Origin: Cladophialophora immunda
Taxonomy: Eukaryota > Ascomycota > Eurotiomycetes > Chaetothyriales > Herpotrichiellaceae
DNA length: 64,000 bases
Assembly (NCBI RefSeq): GCF_000835495.1
Contig: NW_015622545.1
Coordinates: 1,364,001-1,428,000, forward strand
Reading direction: 5' to 3'
Shown here: piece by piece, positions 32,430-43,864 of the stretch
Layout of the letters: each line of letters begins with the position of its first letter
Position numbering within the stretch: position 1 is the stretch's first letter
Translations under genes and position numbers: made by a program
Notes under the pieces: generated by a model
What the model saw: the letters and a program-made list of their open reading frames with translations, nothing else
Databases searched by the model: none
What the model was told of the DNA's origin: nothing

Positions 32430-35173
32430 ATGGACGGGGACCAACAAGAGTCCGCCAACGCCGTCGCTTCGGAGGCCCAGATCACCAAATCCGATAATCA
32501 AGACCTACCACTTGACCCGAAACCGATGTTCAAGCAGCCTGAGAGCCGCTCGAAGACCAATGAGCGTTTGGTCGCCGAAGTGAAACGCATCTTTGCCAGC
32601 TTGGTGAACAGCGAAAAAGCATGCAGAGAAATAGCTGCTCTGGAGGCATGGGTCGCTTCTAAAGCGGCTTCCGAGATGGTCATCTGCGAGGACATATCCG
32701 CCCAGGAGCCGCTTGAGCCCGGGGATTCAGGCAAGGACGCCGCAAACTCAGCAGGCGGCACTGTTGCCCTCACCAAGAAGATTGGCAATGAATACCGGGT
32801 GCTAGTCGGAGGCCAGTGGATCCCCAGTCGCAGCGAGGAACTGTATGCGGACCTCCTTGTTTCCCACCGCAAACTATTAGACGAGTACTACAATTTTCTC
32901 TTCAAATCGCAACACCCCAGCGCATCACCAGCACTCCATAGACTCGCAAGGAAGTATTGCATGCCTACAAGAATGTGGACCCACGGTATACATGGCCTTC
33001 TCGAGATACTGCGCAACCGACTTCCTGAATCTCAGGAGTTCTTGGACAATTTCATTATCCTGGTATATCGGGAGCTGTCTTTACTGGAGGAGACTGTCAC
33101 GCAGCTCCAATTCACCTGGGTCCACTGCAAGGGAGATTTGGCCCGATACGGGTAAGTAGAGGCGCTGCCCCTGGTTCTACGGTGCGATGGACAGATGTGC
33201 TAACAGAGACTGATATCTGCGGTGTAGAATGGCCACCCAAAGCGATGACATGGCCGCTAGGCAGCGCTGGATGGAGATTTCCATGGAGCAGTACACTCGG
33301 GTCCTGGATGAGGATCCCACGAACGGTCGCATCTACCACCACCGGGGTGTTCTGGAGCGACTCCTATCTTGGTCCTCGCCTGACGCAGTTGACGCCATTG
33401 TGTGCAAGCTTTTCTACTACACCAAGTCCCTCGTCGTCAAGACCCCATTTTTGGCCGCGCAGGAGGCCCTTCTGATGGTCATCGACCGGATTGTTTCCCA
33501 GAATAAGGAGGGAGCCGACACAGACAACTTTCTTGCCGCTGTTGCTCACCTAATTCTTGCTTGTCTGGAGCCCGAGACTCTCAGGGCACATGGCCACAAG
33601 GATAACAAGAGTGACCATCTTCAGGCTGTCCACGCGGCATTGGAGAAGATCAAGATCGGTGGACGTGCTGAGACATCCCAAATTCGTCCAAGGTATGTGC
33701 TGGCCCCGTGGGTTAGATTCCTCCCATTTCGAACTGACCACTTGCAGCGCCGAACTCGGCCTCTTGCTCTGCCAATTACTGCTGGGAATTCCCCTTGCCG
33801 ATAACAGGTGGAGTCCGATGATGGTGGCGTGGGCCCCCGATTTTATCACGGCCGAGGACCGCCACGACCCTCATGCCATGGCCAACGCGAGGGATATCCA
33901 TGATGCAACGATCGAGCTGATCCGCACCATGATTTTTTACCTCTTGGAGAAGGCAAATCCACTTGACATAAGGGTGTGGCAATTCATCTACGTGCTCCTA
34001 GTCTTTATGCGCTCCCTGAAGACGCGGCCCGACCTGGTGGAATGGTTCGGTACGGCATTTCATGCTGAGCTTCTAGCGCCTTTCCTCAACATGCTTCTCC
34101 GCGAAGACGAGACCCGGGGCGGCCTGGCCTTCAAGAGCGCGACTCAATCGAAACTCGTTACAATTTGCTCCCTGCTCAACGAGAGAGAGAAGCCAGGCAA
34201 GTACGGGTTCAGTACCGAAGACATCCTCAGGTCCCACCGCGAGCACGAGCAACAACGAAAGGCAGCACGTGCCAAGAGTACGTCCACAGTAGGAGAGGCC
34301 ACGGCCAACGGAGCTAAAGATACCACCACGCCCACCCCGGAAGAAAGTACAGTCACTGCAGACGACAATACCGTCACCACAGGAGAGTCCACAGTCACAA
34401 CAGAAGATACTACGACCAGCGACGCCGCAAGGGACCGGGACATTGAGACACCGGCCGCGGAGCGGATGTACGCCAACGTACTGCCGGAACATTATCTGCT
34501 TGCGGGGTTGTTCTTCGCCAGAGAGGCTGAGGATACCGCAGTCGTTATCGACCCCCTTGCACCCACCCTCGCTACAGAGGCCGAGGTCCGGAGGCAGGAA
34601 GGGCTGCTTCGTGACCCCCCTCTCTTCCCCAAGGACTGGTTCAAGAACTCGAAACACGACTACCAAGAGAGACAGGTGTGCAACTACGTCCAGCCCGCCG
34701 AGATGCAGCAACAACGGTCCCTCCAGATCTTGTGCCTGGCCGCTCAACTGGAAGGGGTCTTCTTCACCCGCAAGATCGACGACGAGGGACGCCTCTGGAT
34801 CAGCGTGCCGGGCGCGTCATCCATCCCCAAGCCGGACCCCAACAACAACAAGATGCCGGAAATCATCGAGCTCGACAGCGGCGTCAGGATCGTTTATGTC
34901 CATCCGTCCTTCCACGCGGCCGAAATCGAGAGGGAGAGGGAGAGGCAGAGGAAGAGTATGGCAAGGAAAGAGAAGGAGCGCGACGCAGGTCCGGATGCAA
35001 CCACAGCCACCGTCCCCACCGAAGACGCAGCCATGGACCCGGGTGCCATGGTTCGGCTCACCGATGGCGCCCTCCACGCGCTGCCGCCAATGGAAGACAC
35101 TGCGCAGGTTATTGAGTGCTGGGGAGCTGGAATGAAGGCGAATGGGGCTCGCGAGAACGGCGAGGACAGCTAG
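32430..35173 (+). CDS. EST1/SMG6-7-like protein, three exons
   Basis: Exons 32430-33151, 33228-33692 and 33748-35173 join in frame across introns of 76 nt (GTAAGT, branch GCTAACAG) and 55 nt (GTATGT...TTGCAG). The start at 32430 has a good context (GCCATGG) and gives 870 residues; the frame is open 48 codons upstream. HCKGDLARY (about 233-240) and DEDPTNGRIYHHRGVLERL (about 268-286) are the 14-3-3-like/TPR core signatures of Est1/SMG5-7 proteins, which act in telomerase recruitment or nonsense-mediated decay. An Est1 DNA/RNA-binding-type helical domain follows (about 300-560), then a Thr/Glu-rich linker (572-625), a conserved block (630-760) and a charged segment (about 790-815). No PIN domain is seen, so it is not full SMG6. 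No damage in the coding sequence; the best-supported gene in the window. Confidence 0.85.
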
Positions 35174-35283
35174 AACGACGAGAACAACGAGGACGGCGAG
35201 GACGGCGAGGACGGCGAGGAAGACGAGGACGACGGTCGGACACACATCAGCGACGAAAGTCACAGAGAGACACAAACGGCCTA
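35174..35283 (+). other. In-frame acidic extension beyond the stop
   Basis: After the TAG at 35171-35173 the same frame stays open for 36 codons to the next TAG at 35281-35283. It reads as Asn/Asp/Glu/Gly-rich (NEDGEDGEDGEEDEDDG) from GAGGACGGC triplet repeats. It could be a former C-terminal tail cut by a nonsense change, a readthrough extension, or simply a repeat in the 3' UTR. Confidence 0.5.
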
Positions 35284-35397
35284 GCTAGATGCGGCGTCAA
35301 TGATTTCGTGGTTCTTCTTAGGGTAATGGGGATGAACAGTCTAGGTTGATGCGAGGGGAGATGCCAGAATGGCATACAGTTGAGCATCACTTTCTAC

Positions 35398-35640
35398 AAG
35401 TTGAAGTTCTGCAAGTGTTCTCTGGCCTGCGGTAGACTGCCTTCTCCCTCTGTACTGACTGCGAGAGACTGCCCTCGAGTGGTGTTTGATGGTCCAACTT
35501 TTTGACTTTTCGACCCAAAAACCACTTTTTTCAACTTGTGTCCAACCGTCGACCTAAACATCATCTTTTTATTCAACTTTGGTCCAACCGTCGACCCGGT
35601 GGGCGTCTCAGTTTCCGAAGTGGGCAGGTGTGCGTTGCTG
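35398..35640. repeat. Composite repeat B, copy near 35.5 kb
   Basis: Starts with the 'aagttctgcaagtgttctctggcctg' module, then 'gactgccctcgagtg', then two GTGTTTGATGGTC / CCAACTTTTTGACTTTTCG / ACCACTTTTTTCAAC modules. Same order as in the copy at 49.3-50.0 kb. Confidence 0.85.
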
Positions 35641-35939
35641 AGTGAAGGCAGGATGTGGCCGTGAGGCATCCCATCAGAAGAGACGGAATTCGACGACACA
35701 GGACGGCTGGACGAGAACAAGATGCTGCGCAATGTTATCGTGTCAAGCCAGTCAGGACGGACCTGTCACCGGTTGGCGCGGAGAATCAGTCTGGACGGGA
35801 TGAAGGTGTGGGCCCAGGAAATCCTGGATGAAAGAGCCGCGCTGTGGAAGTGGGTTCGAGGCAACTTGTCGGTGATGGATGGATCTAGCTTGGGATGGGT
35901 AGCCTCGAAGCTGGTGAGCACGCAGCTGGCTCCTGCCTG

Positions 35940-36230
35940 CGAGTGATGAGTGCTGAGGGCCAGAGTGCCAGGGCCAAGTTAAAATTCCACAAGCGCCGGC
36001 GAGTCGTCCAGAGTTTAAATCCTGGAAGTGTTCTCCGGCGCAAGTGATGGGTGCTGGGTGCCCGGGCGCCCTTTGCCCTGTGCCTTCTGCCCTCTGCCCT
36101 CTGCCCTCTGGCCTGCGCTGGCCTGCGCTCGACGGCACTCGAGTGTGTTGGTCAACCAACTTGAGACTTTGACCACTCCTTGACTTTGGCGACTTGGGAC
36201 TTGGACCACTGCCTTGCCTTGACACCCTCA
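35940..36230. repeat. Composite repeat B, copy near 36.1 kb
   Basis: Contains 'gtgctgagggccagagtgcc', 'ctggaagtgttctccggcgc', a CCTCTGC(C) tandem run (about 36080-36120) and 'cactcgagtgtgttggtcaa' followed by a diverged GACTTTG module. Closely spaced after the 35.5-kb copy. Confidence 0.8.
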
Positions 36231-36401
36231 ATCCGTGTTGAAGCATCTCGTGTATCTGCATCTCGTCCGTCTTGCCCGCGCATCGTGCCTTTCGTGTGTC
36301 GGTCTCGCGAATCCTTGTGACTCGCGTCGCTTGCAGCCGACGTGAGGGCGGGCGTGGCGGAAAAGGATTCCGTCGGAAAAGGATGCCGCCGTCACTTGCC
36401 C

Positions 36402-36447
36402 CAGCTCCTGCACCAGCTCCTGCACCAGCTCCTGCTCCAGCTCCTGG
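36402..36447. repeat. 12-bp tandem repeat
   Basis: CAGCTCCTGCAC-type units start at 36402, 36414, 36426 and 36438. On minus they would encode ELVQELVQ-type coiled coil (36228-36560) or, in another frame, a Gly-Ala run; neither is convincing. Confidence 0.8.
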
Positions 36448-37660
36448 ACACGCCGTGCCAATTCGTCTTCTTCTCGGGATGAGCGGTGCAGTCTGGTCCT
36501 GGTCCTGGTTCTCGTCACGGTCTGCTGCTGGAGCGCCGTTTGCAGACCGCGTTGTCGCATGGTAGAGGCTTGGGGTCGTTGGACTTTGCCTGTGATGCCT
36601 GGCCATCTGTGGCTTATGTCGCCGCGGGGGTTTCTCGAGATTCCTCCGCGCCGTCTTGTTCTACGTCACCATCGTCGACCTTCGTATCGGCGTCGACTCC
36701 ACGCATCTCAGCATCCGCTTGCTCGCCCATCAGGATCATCTCGAGCCCGCGGTGTCTTAGTGGCATCTGAAGGATTAGCTGGCGTTCCATTTGAGTTCGC
36801 TTACATGTTTCCAGCAGCAGCAGCAGCATACATACCGGTGCCGGGAATTCGAATCGACGACCATGAATGGCCAGACAGACAGACCATTCCTGTCCTGTTC
36901 TCCGCGGATCCGCTCCCGCGTCTCACTCCTGGTGCGAATGTCACCCCCCTAGGCTTGAGGCGAATCACAGCAGCGCCCAGTAACGGCCACATCTGAGTGC
37001 GGAGGTCAACATCTCCGTGCAGTTGCAGCATGACCTGACCTGACCGAGGCCGTCATCTCCGATCGGCCCAGACGAACGCTACCATCGGGTTGTCAAAGAG
37101 GTGTGTATCGGTGGTCAATGGAGGAGATGATGCCGACGGGGCAGTGTGTGTTTGGCCGAGAGGCGTCGAGAGGTCAAGGTCCCAGGTCCCTATGGCCAGC
37201 GTCCTACGTGAGCAGGGACCACACAATGCTGCGGCATCAACGAAGGGTTGTCGTGTCCAGTCCAGGCATTGATTGCATCGAAACCCACCAAGATAAGACG
37301 GTCGACGGCGAACACCTAGGCACGAGCTTACCTCAGCGTACGGCTTTCGAAGGAGACAACCCATTCTCATCCGCAAGATGTTGGACTTCCTCTTATGGCT
37401 CCACAAGTTAAGACGATCCTGTAAAATCGGCGCCAGGTGGTCAGCGTCCGCAATGGCAATGGTGGTAACCGTCTGACTGTTATGCTGGGGATTCCTTTTC
37501 GTGCAAATCTTACTTCATATCCACAAGTATGTCCCTGTTGCCTATTTGGGGTCTTTTTTGCTGTTCTAACTGTGTTTTCTGGCTCTCGTCCTGGTTGACG
37601 GAGCAGTGGCGACGAACGTTCGCCGGCGTGAAGAGATTATGCCTGGTAGATTCGACACAT
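36448..37660. other. No named gene
   Basis: Minus frames near 36614-36829 are charged and protein-like (MRGVDADTKVDDGDVEQDG). 37053-37406 minus has several Cys and Trp (RCNQCLDWTRQPFVDAAALC). Neither is recognised. Probably exon debris. Confidence 0.3.
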
Positions 37661-37666
37661 CGGTGA

Positions 37667-37868
37667 TCAATGAGTGGCAGGGATCCAGAGTCTGCTCAAG
37701 GACAATGCGAATAAGCGAATGGAGTGTAGCATCTCGACAAGATCGTACTGGGTAGAACCAGAACCGAGAATGAGAAGCTTGCAGGTTTCCGTGGCGATGG
37801 CAATGGCAATGGAGTCACCAGTCAACATCTTGACGCCGAGGCCGAGGTTTTGGGCTTCCAAGATGGTG
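37667..37868 (-). pseudogene. Plasma-membrane H+-ATPase (P-type) fragment
   Basis: Reads EAQNLGLGVKMLTGDSIAIA followed by ATETCKLLILG and, a little later, YDLVEM. The KMLTGD motif is the P-domain signature of P-type ATPases, and the surrounding EA-LGL / AIA-ETC-LGLG context is that of fungal P3A proton pumps. The upstream edge looks like an intron acceptor. About 55 codons remain of about 950; the phosphorylation DKTGT and the GDGVND motif are not found here. An extra Ile-Ala appears in the GDSVAIAxET segment. Confidence 0.7.
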
Positions 37869-37869
37869 A

Positions 37870-38621
37870 GTGAGTGGGTTGGCTGTCATGACACGGTCTT
37901 CGAGGGAGTGGAACAAAGCTGCTTACCTACCATGGGAGAGAGAGTGACACCGCACCCGCACGACCAGTGCCCTGGCAATCGCGGAGTAAGCAAGCCAGCT
38001 CGTTGTGCTCGGGGAAGCCGGATAAGGAGCCAACGGAAAAGAGTCCAACCTCCGTCAATGCGTTGGACATTCAGAATGCCCCGGAGCATCGAGAGGTGAG
38101 TCAGTCGCCTGTGACCTGGGTCAGTCATTGCATAACATGGGCCACCAGCGCTGGTCAGATCAACCACGTCGATATGGTCGAGGTTCATCGCCGACGGCGC
38201 TTGACGAAATATCTCTGGGGTCGATTAGCGTTGTAGCAGCCTCTGGGCCAGGGAGAAGAACACTCATCTCGAGCTTCAAGATGGAGCTCCTTCACACAGC
38301 TGTTTGACAAAGACGAGAGAGAGAAGCGTCAGTGCTGGAGTGGCTCATCCGACTCACCTTCGCCCGGAACGCCATCATTTTTGGACATGTTCCATCAAGA
38401 CGAGAAGCAAAGGCGTCTGTCCTTGTGGTAGAGGAGCTGTCGTGTCACCTCCACGAGTGGGCGATCCGGTGGCGGTGACCTTCCTTTGCTCGATCGACCG
38501 GATTGGATAGCCTCTTGCAGAGCCTGGAGATCCTCCAGTTCCCTCGATATTGTCATCCCTGCAGGTGTCAATACATTTGTCACGGGCAGAGGCGACTGGC
38601 GTTACCTACCATGGGGGTCGA
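37870..38621. other. No named gene
   Basis: Minus frames contain short protein-like pieces (38395-38583, SRELEDLQALQEAIQSG). A segment near 38305-38345 has the TPALTL phrase that also occurs in minus frame near 58110, so repeat C may extend here in scrambled order. Confidence 0.3.
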
Positions 38622-39600
38622 CCATTGTGAAGAATCTCGATCTTTGCTGCATCATTCAACGAAGGGACGCTGTCGGTGCTTGGTGAGGTAGGAGGAGGAG
38701 AAACCGCTGGAACGAGGAAAGAGGCCGCAATGGCCTGAGAGTCGTATTGACTCCATTGCCTTGATGGCGTGTGTGCGGTGTTGGGCTGGCAGTCATAGCG
38801 GCAAGGGGGCAATCCCTTCGTCCACCCCCCCCCCCCCCGGGGGCCCATCAGCGAAGTGTCGACCATCTGAAGCAAGATTGTCAAGCAATACATGGACGTC
38901 GAGCGTCGTGCACACGTGACGTTGCCGACCTGACTGGCCTCCGCGCTGCCCGCATGTGGGAGGAGTGGCTGGTCTCAAGGTGCGGACGGAGCCGGTGGCT
39001 CGAGGGGGTGGACGAGGTGATTTGAAGAGGGCAAGGAGCACGGCTCCGGGTGGAAAGTGCTGTCGCTGAGGTCTCTGAGAAGGAGAGGAGGGAGGGAGCT
39101 GCGTCAAGTGCAGGAGAAGTCGGTGGGCAGCCCATCCTGACAGAAGAAGAGGTGCTGGAGGTCGTATCTGAGAAGGAAAAGAGGGGGAGAGCTGCGTCAA
39201 GTGCAAGAGAAATCGGGTGGGCAGGCCCATTCAAACAGTGGAAGAGGTGCTGGAGGGCATATCATCCCGATATCTTGCAGCCAACTTGATGTGAGTGGAG
39301 TGAGGCTGCGTCGAGGATGGGAGTGCAGAGAGAAAAGACAAAACAGAATGTGCGAGGAAAGGAGGAAAGGAAAGGAGGCTGTGCCTAGACGTCCTGGACA
39401 CGTGCATGCTGGGCACGTGTACACGTGGATGCTATGCAAACTGCGCAGGCAGGGTGCGCAGACAGACTGCGCTGCTTGGTGACTGTGGTGCTTGCTGTCC
39501 AGCTGTTGTTCCTGTGCAGTCGGTGTTCGCTGTGCATCCATTGTCCCTGTCCAGCTTTGTTTGCTATTGAGGCTGTTGATCCTATGCAGCTTTGTTTGCT
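38622..39600. repeat. Segmental duplication C, left copy
   Basis: Matches 58143-58748 in the same orientation: ccattgtgaagaatctcg, then a near-identical 140 bp (aaagaggccgcaatggcctg), a 280-bp block absent from the other copy (with a C/G homopolymer at 38826-38841), then the 39066-39262 block and the gcacgtgt/ctatgcaaactgcgcag/gctttgtttgct block. On minus both copies encode PSLNDAAKIEILHNG, so a protein fragment is part of the duplication. Confidence 0.85.
39066..39262. repeat. About 100-bp tandem duplication inside C
   Basis: Two units each running from 'ctgagaagga' through 'gctgcgtcaagtgca' to 'gaggtgctggagg'. The right copy of C (58317-58420) has one unit. The following 39450-39720 has repeated 'ctttgtttgct' and 'gtccagct' words at irregular spacing. 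Confidence 0.8.
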
Positions 39601-39609
39601 ACGCAGCCT

Positions 39610-40229
39610 TGTTTGCTACGCCGTTCATTCCTGGGCTCGCTGTGCGGCCATTGTTCCTGGGAAGCTTTGTTTGCTGTCCAGCTGTCCGTTCCTGTCCAGC
39701 TACTGTCCCTATGCATCTGTGCAGTTCGATTCCCTCTCTGCGTCCATACCGAGTCAATCGAGAAAGGTATGAGCACCATCTTTCCACAAGACACACTCGG
39801 TAGCAGCAGCCCTCTCGATGCCCACCCACTCTTCCAGTAAATCGCATTAATATCGCCTACAGCAGGGCTCGTTACGGCTTTTACATCGTTAGCAGTTCTC
39901 AGACTCTATCTAAAGTACCTAGGTGGAGAGAAGTCATCAACGCACTCAGTGGGAAGATTGGGGGCTCGATCATGGCTCAGTGCCACGTACATCCCGACCA
40001 TCGCCATCTCGTTAAGCTGCCACATAAGAGGGAGCGCAGAGTCTTGTAAGCACTAGTACTAAGTTTCCCGTAGTAAATAGCGATGACCGCCCGGCCAGAT
40101 CCTCGACCCAGTCCATGGCACCCAGGTGCTCGACGCAGGAGCTGGCCACGGCCTTCAACCCACCCTTGTCCCTTTCCAGAATTGAGGGGGCTGAACACGT
40201 GCGATAAGTACGACAAAAGCTGAGGGAGG
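39610..40229. other. No named gene
   Basis: 39600-39760 continues the cagctttgtttgct-type repetition. 39840-40220 has only short ORFs. Confidence 0.35.
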
Positions 40230-40303
40230 GAGCACAGACTCTTCGTGAAACTCTCCAAGTGCGAGTTCAGCGTCGAGGAGTTGACTTCCTTAGGTTCAGT
40301 CTA
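40230..40303 (+). mobile_element. Ty3/gypsy reverse transcriptase splinter
   Basis: Reads EHRLFVKLSKCEFSVEELTS ending LGSV and a stop. In Ty3/gypsy polymerases the RT domain ends with a phrase like L-xx-H-L-x-L-xx-K-C-x-F-xxx-x-xx-FLG, so this is the RT end next to RNase H. Only 24 codons are recognisable; the active-site YxDD that should lie about 25 residues upstream is not visible. A dead remnant of a retrotransposon. Confidence 0.65.
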
Positions 40304-40512
40304 AGGACAAAATGGCAGTGGATGGCGTTGGACAACACTTCAACCTACCAGCAATAGAATACGTTTGTCACAAGATACATCTTGGCCTTGTGGTACCAGG
40401 AAGAAAGAGAATATCCTCTGACTAGCCGAGCCAGCGAATTGGATGTTTTGGTGCTCAAATCGATGTGCTTAGGGAATTGGAGAGTCAGCAGTGCAATACG
40501 GAATGCGAGTAT

Positions 40513-40750
40513 CGGTCCGGACCAGCGGCGTCCTCGACTTGAATTCTGCGATAGGGACGCGGAGCAGTTTCTCCACGTACTTGGACAACAAGACGACAGA
40601 TGGCGTTCGCAGAGGCATCGCAGATGCTTCCACTGTCCTCGGCTTGGCCAACGAGGGTCGAGGCTGGCCCTTGGGCTCTACTAAAAGACGGACGACTCCA
40701 GGTTGTCACGATCACCTTGGATCTGCGGGTGAGAAGTCGACGGGAATTGA
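40513..40750. repeat. Segmental duplication D, left copy
   Basis: Matches 57005-57358 in the same orientation (gcggcgtcctcgactt ... gcggagcag ... cgcagatgcttccactgtcc ... tgcgggtgag ... cgtcgacgggaattgaa). It lacks about 100 bp present in the other copy. Source unknown; frames on both strands are open but unrecognised. Confidence 0.85.
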
Positions 40751-40759
40751 AGACCCAAA

Positions 40760-42410
40760 AGCATCGGAACTCTCCTCGTCCTGCGCTAAATGCTGAGATT
40801 TCTAGCTGAGCCTCCTTTTCGCGCCCACCTCCAACCTCGCCCTCACCCGGACCCTCGTTTACCATTGCGCGACCGTCGATGTCGGAATCAACGCAACGTT
40901 GCGGGCGAGACTGACGGCATTCGAGCAAATTTGATGGGAGATGATGCAGATAAGTTTGCTGATTGGCACTTTGGTCGCGTCTGCGCAGCAATTGCGGTCG
41001 TATCTTTGGTATCTTGTCTACCGGCGAAGACCCACGATCGAAGTCATCTACATCGAGGGGGTCAGCGAAAACGTCTCCAAACGGTGCCTGGTATTTGAGA
41101 AGAAGAAGAAGAACACGATAATTATCGCAAGGGCATGTTCAAGGCTTCCTTATACGTGACCACAGCTTGTATGACATGGTACAGTGAGACATTCCAATCT
41201 GTCTCAACCATTTTCTAAATACCAGATCTCCGCCCACCAGACCTTCTTCCTCTTGAGCCTCAATCCTAGATCCCTCGGCAACATGTGCATGTCCAAAGAA
41301 GAGTGGAAGGAACGCTCAGGATTTTAGACATTGTACGATGCCCTGCCGTTCAGACAATACTCAGACAAGCTGCCCTACCACGAGCGATACTTGTTTCGAT
41401 CCTGGCTCCATCGTTGCTCGTTACGAGAGGAGTTGAGCACTAGCTTTCCCCCTTTGGAGGGCCATTGAGGCCGCCGCCGGCCGAAAACTCTTTGTGCATC
41501 AGCATCTGCGGTCTGGCCCATCAGAAACCGCGCACGAATACTACGGACATTCACTAGATCATAACCTCCCTGAAATCCAGAAGATAAGAGCTAGGGCATC
41601 TCCTCGTTACTATCTCCTATAACGCCAGAATCAACATTCTCGTTATCGGCGGTGAAATCATCCATAGGAAAGCCCCTCTCCAAGTCGCTAGGCGACTCTT
41701 TCAAACGTCAATTGAAGATAGATGGAGGCCTCGGTTCGGTGACTTTCATTTGCAGCAGGACGGACGAAGTCTACATTGCTTATCGGCATCACAGATCACC
41801 CTGAGACGGTTGTGAGACGACGTAGCGGAGAGCTTATGCAAATTAAGATTTTGGAGAACACAAGTGGGAATGGGAACGAGGAGGACGACAGGATTGTGGT
41901 GACAGACATATTTGTGGTGACAGACATGTTGAGCAATTTCCTCAGCTGAAAGATTGAGCTTCGTCAAAGGCGACCCATCATCGCCCATGACTCCCCGGAC
42001 CACGACTTCCTACGAGACCTGTTCACGCAAGAGCTTCAAATCACTGGTGAGGTGCTCTTTCGCTCTGTGTTTCAGCAAGTTCTCTTTCGAAGTACTCGAC
42101 GGCTCCCAATTCATCCGCTTTTGTATAGAATCCTTCTAGCAAGAATCCAGCGGTCCTTCCATCTTCCTCGGTTGCATCTTATCGAAGTGCCAGGATCCCC
42201 CGTCCACAACGTCATCTGAAATGGTGTCAATCTATTGCCATGGGACACAAAGTCCTGTGAACGTACAAGTTCCATAACTTCCGGCATTGCCAATCACGAC
42301 CACGTTGAATGTATCACCATCACTACCCGCGACACCGCCGTGTATGCTGCACCGCGAGTGAGGCGCCGTGCAAGATTCTCGGTTTCCACCGTCTTCATCC
42401 TCCACCACTG
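40760..42410. other. No named gene
   Basis: 41240-41480 plus reads LYDALPFRQYSDKLPYHERY in one frame after a stop, a possible exon relic. Minus 42111-42293 reads PEVMELVRSQDFVSHGNRL. No families assigned. 41500-41740 holds nothing I can interpret. Confidence 0.3.
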
Positions 42411-42739
42411 GACATAGTTAGATGTTCGAGCCGGCTTCGGACAACCACTTGCACTTGCGCTTGTATCGTTTGAGGAGACTGCCCTGGAGAACATGCAGGG
42501 CTATTCCACAGTGGATAAAAAATGGTTTATCCCGTGGATAAGGCGCTCTCCCCTCTTCCTGGCACGATCGTTTCGCACACTCTTCAGATGTCAGTGAATG
42601 AAGTGGAAAAAACGACCTCACGTACGGGCACCCGGTCTCGGGCACGTAGGTCAGCGCGGGCGACATCGCGTGGAAGGCACCGCACAACCGCTCGATCAGA
42701 ACCGAGTATCTGACCGCCATCGTGGTGGTGGTCGCGATA

Positions 42740-43864
42740 CACTGAGAGTCCGTGGTCGCCGAGTCGTAGACGATCCCCGCCGTGATCTTGTTGATGGCAA
42801 GCCCAAAGTCTTCGACCTTCGCCAGGATTGTTGGATGGCCCGGTTTGTCGGAGATGAGAACATTAGAAGGGTTGATGTCTCTGCGTGCCATGTTGCATTT
42901 GACGTGGATACTTGAGGCCAATGCAAAAGGACAGACGCGCACATATTGTCTCTTGATGTTGTTGTACGCGAATCCGTCGCCGATCTTGCACTCGTCGCCG
43001 ATGAGAATCCTCTCCTGGCACAGGTACATCACCAGGTCCGCGTCCGGCCACTTGCTCGAGGCCCCGAACAGGTCGTCGATCGTCCACTCGACCGCGTCCG
43101 TGAGAATCCTCGTCACCGACTTGGCCAACTCGGTCGTGCCCTCATGCCCGTACCTGCCGTAGAACACGATGACGGAGGGAGATGTGACCTTGTCTATCAG
43201 CACCTTGCCGACCTTCCACATGAAGTCGAGCTTCTGGTCACTCCTGAGCGGGGCCGGGATGGTGTTCATGATCTTGTCGTACTCCGGCCCCCTGCCCGGA
43301 TTCTTGATCACGAGCGGGTGCTGTTTGTAGTGCATGCTCGGGTGGTCGGGCCAGTAGTCGATCCAGAACATCAACCTGTCCGTGCCGATGCAGATGCTCG
43401 GGGCCACGCGTGAGATCTGGTAGGCGACCCTCTTCGAGATCGCATACGTCTCTTTCAGTGCCCTCGAGTAGTTGACCGGGGCGTTGATCCTGGTCATCTT
43501 CAGCAACTCCCCCGAGGTGACCTCCGAGTACAGCTGCGCCCACAATGCCACGCTCCTGTAGTAGATGTTCCGTCCGTGACCAAGCACCTCCTCCCCACCA
43601 CCTCGTTGATGAAGGCCCTGTGCTCGGGGTCGAGGTCGAGCGTCAAGCAAGCCCGGGGCGCAAGGGGAAGTCGTCCCTCACCCAGACCACATCCCCGTCG
43701 TCGACCATGTTGGTGGTGGTTACGTCGTTCGTGTACATGATTACATCCCGCGGCTCGCGCGTATCCGTGCTGGACTTCGAGTCCGTCTCTGCCTCCAGAT
43801 GTCTGGCTACACGTGAACCCGAACGTCCCAAAGTCATGGACACCGGCGAGATCTGCTTGACCAC
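42740..43864 (-). pseudogene. Possible viral-type SF3 helicase relic with kinase-like end
   Basis: Minus-strand frames join to about 370 codons. The upstream part (43864-43600) reads VDDGDVVWVRDDFPL then LTLDLDPEHRAFINEVV in another frame. The main frame (from about 43570) has LDFMWKVGKVLIDKVTS, a degenerate Walker-A-like VIVFYGRYGHEGTTEL, and ILIGDECKIGDGFAYNNIKR, which resembles the Walker B to motif C section of D5-like superfamily 3 helicases of large DNA viruses. The canonical Lys of GKT/S is absent. At about 42870-42795 the same frame reads RRDINPSNVLI ... VEDFGLAI, like the HRD and DFG loops of a protein kinase. This may be two joined fragments or a false resemblance. An old, inactive copy in either case; the viral link is inference. 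Confidence 0.35.

Noticed and set aside
33557..33747. ORF start upstream of exon 3 of the EST1-like gene
   Set aside because: Reads antisense-like through exon 2 and intron 2; the spliced model with matching phases explains the region better.
34443..35135. 230-codon plus ORF in another frame
   Set aside because: Overlaps the coding exon of the EST1-like gene and is Arg/Ser/Pro-rich, typical of a shadow frame.
35752..36606. 284-codon minus ORF
   Set aside because: Composed of repeat B and the 12-bp tandem repeat (Gly-Ala run); no domain.
39050..39780. CRISPR-like spaced repeats in the ctttgtttgct region
   Set aside because: Spacing is irregular, repeats are degenerate, and the genome is eukaryotic.
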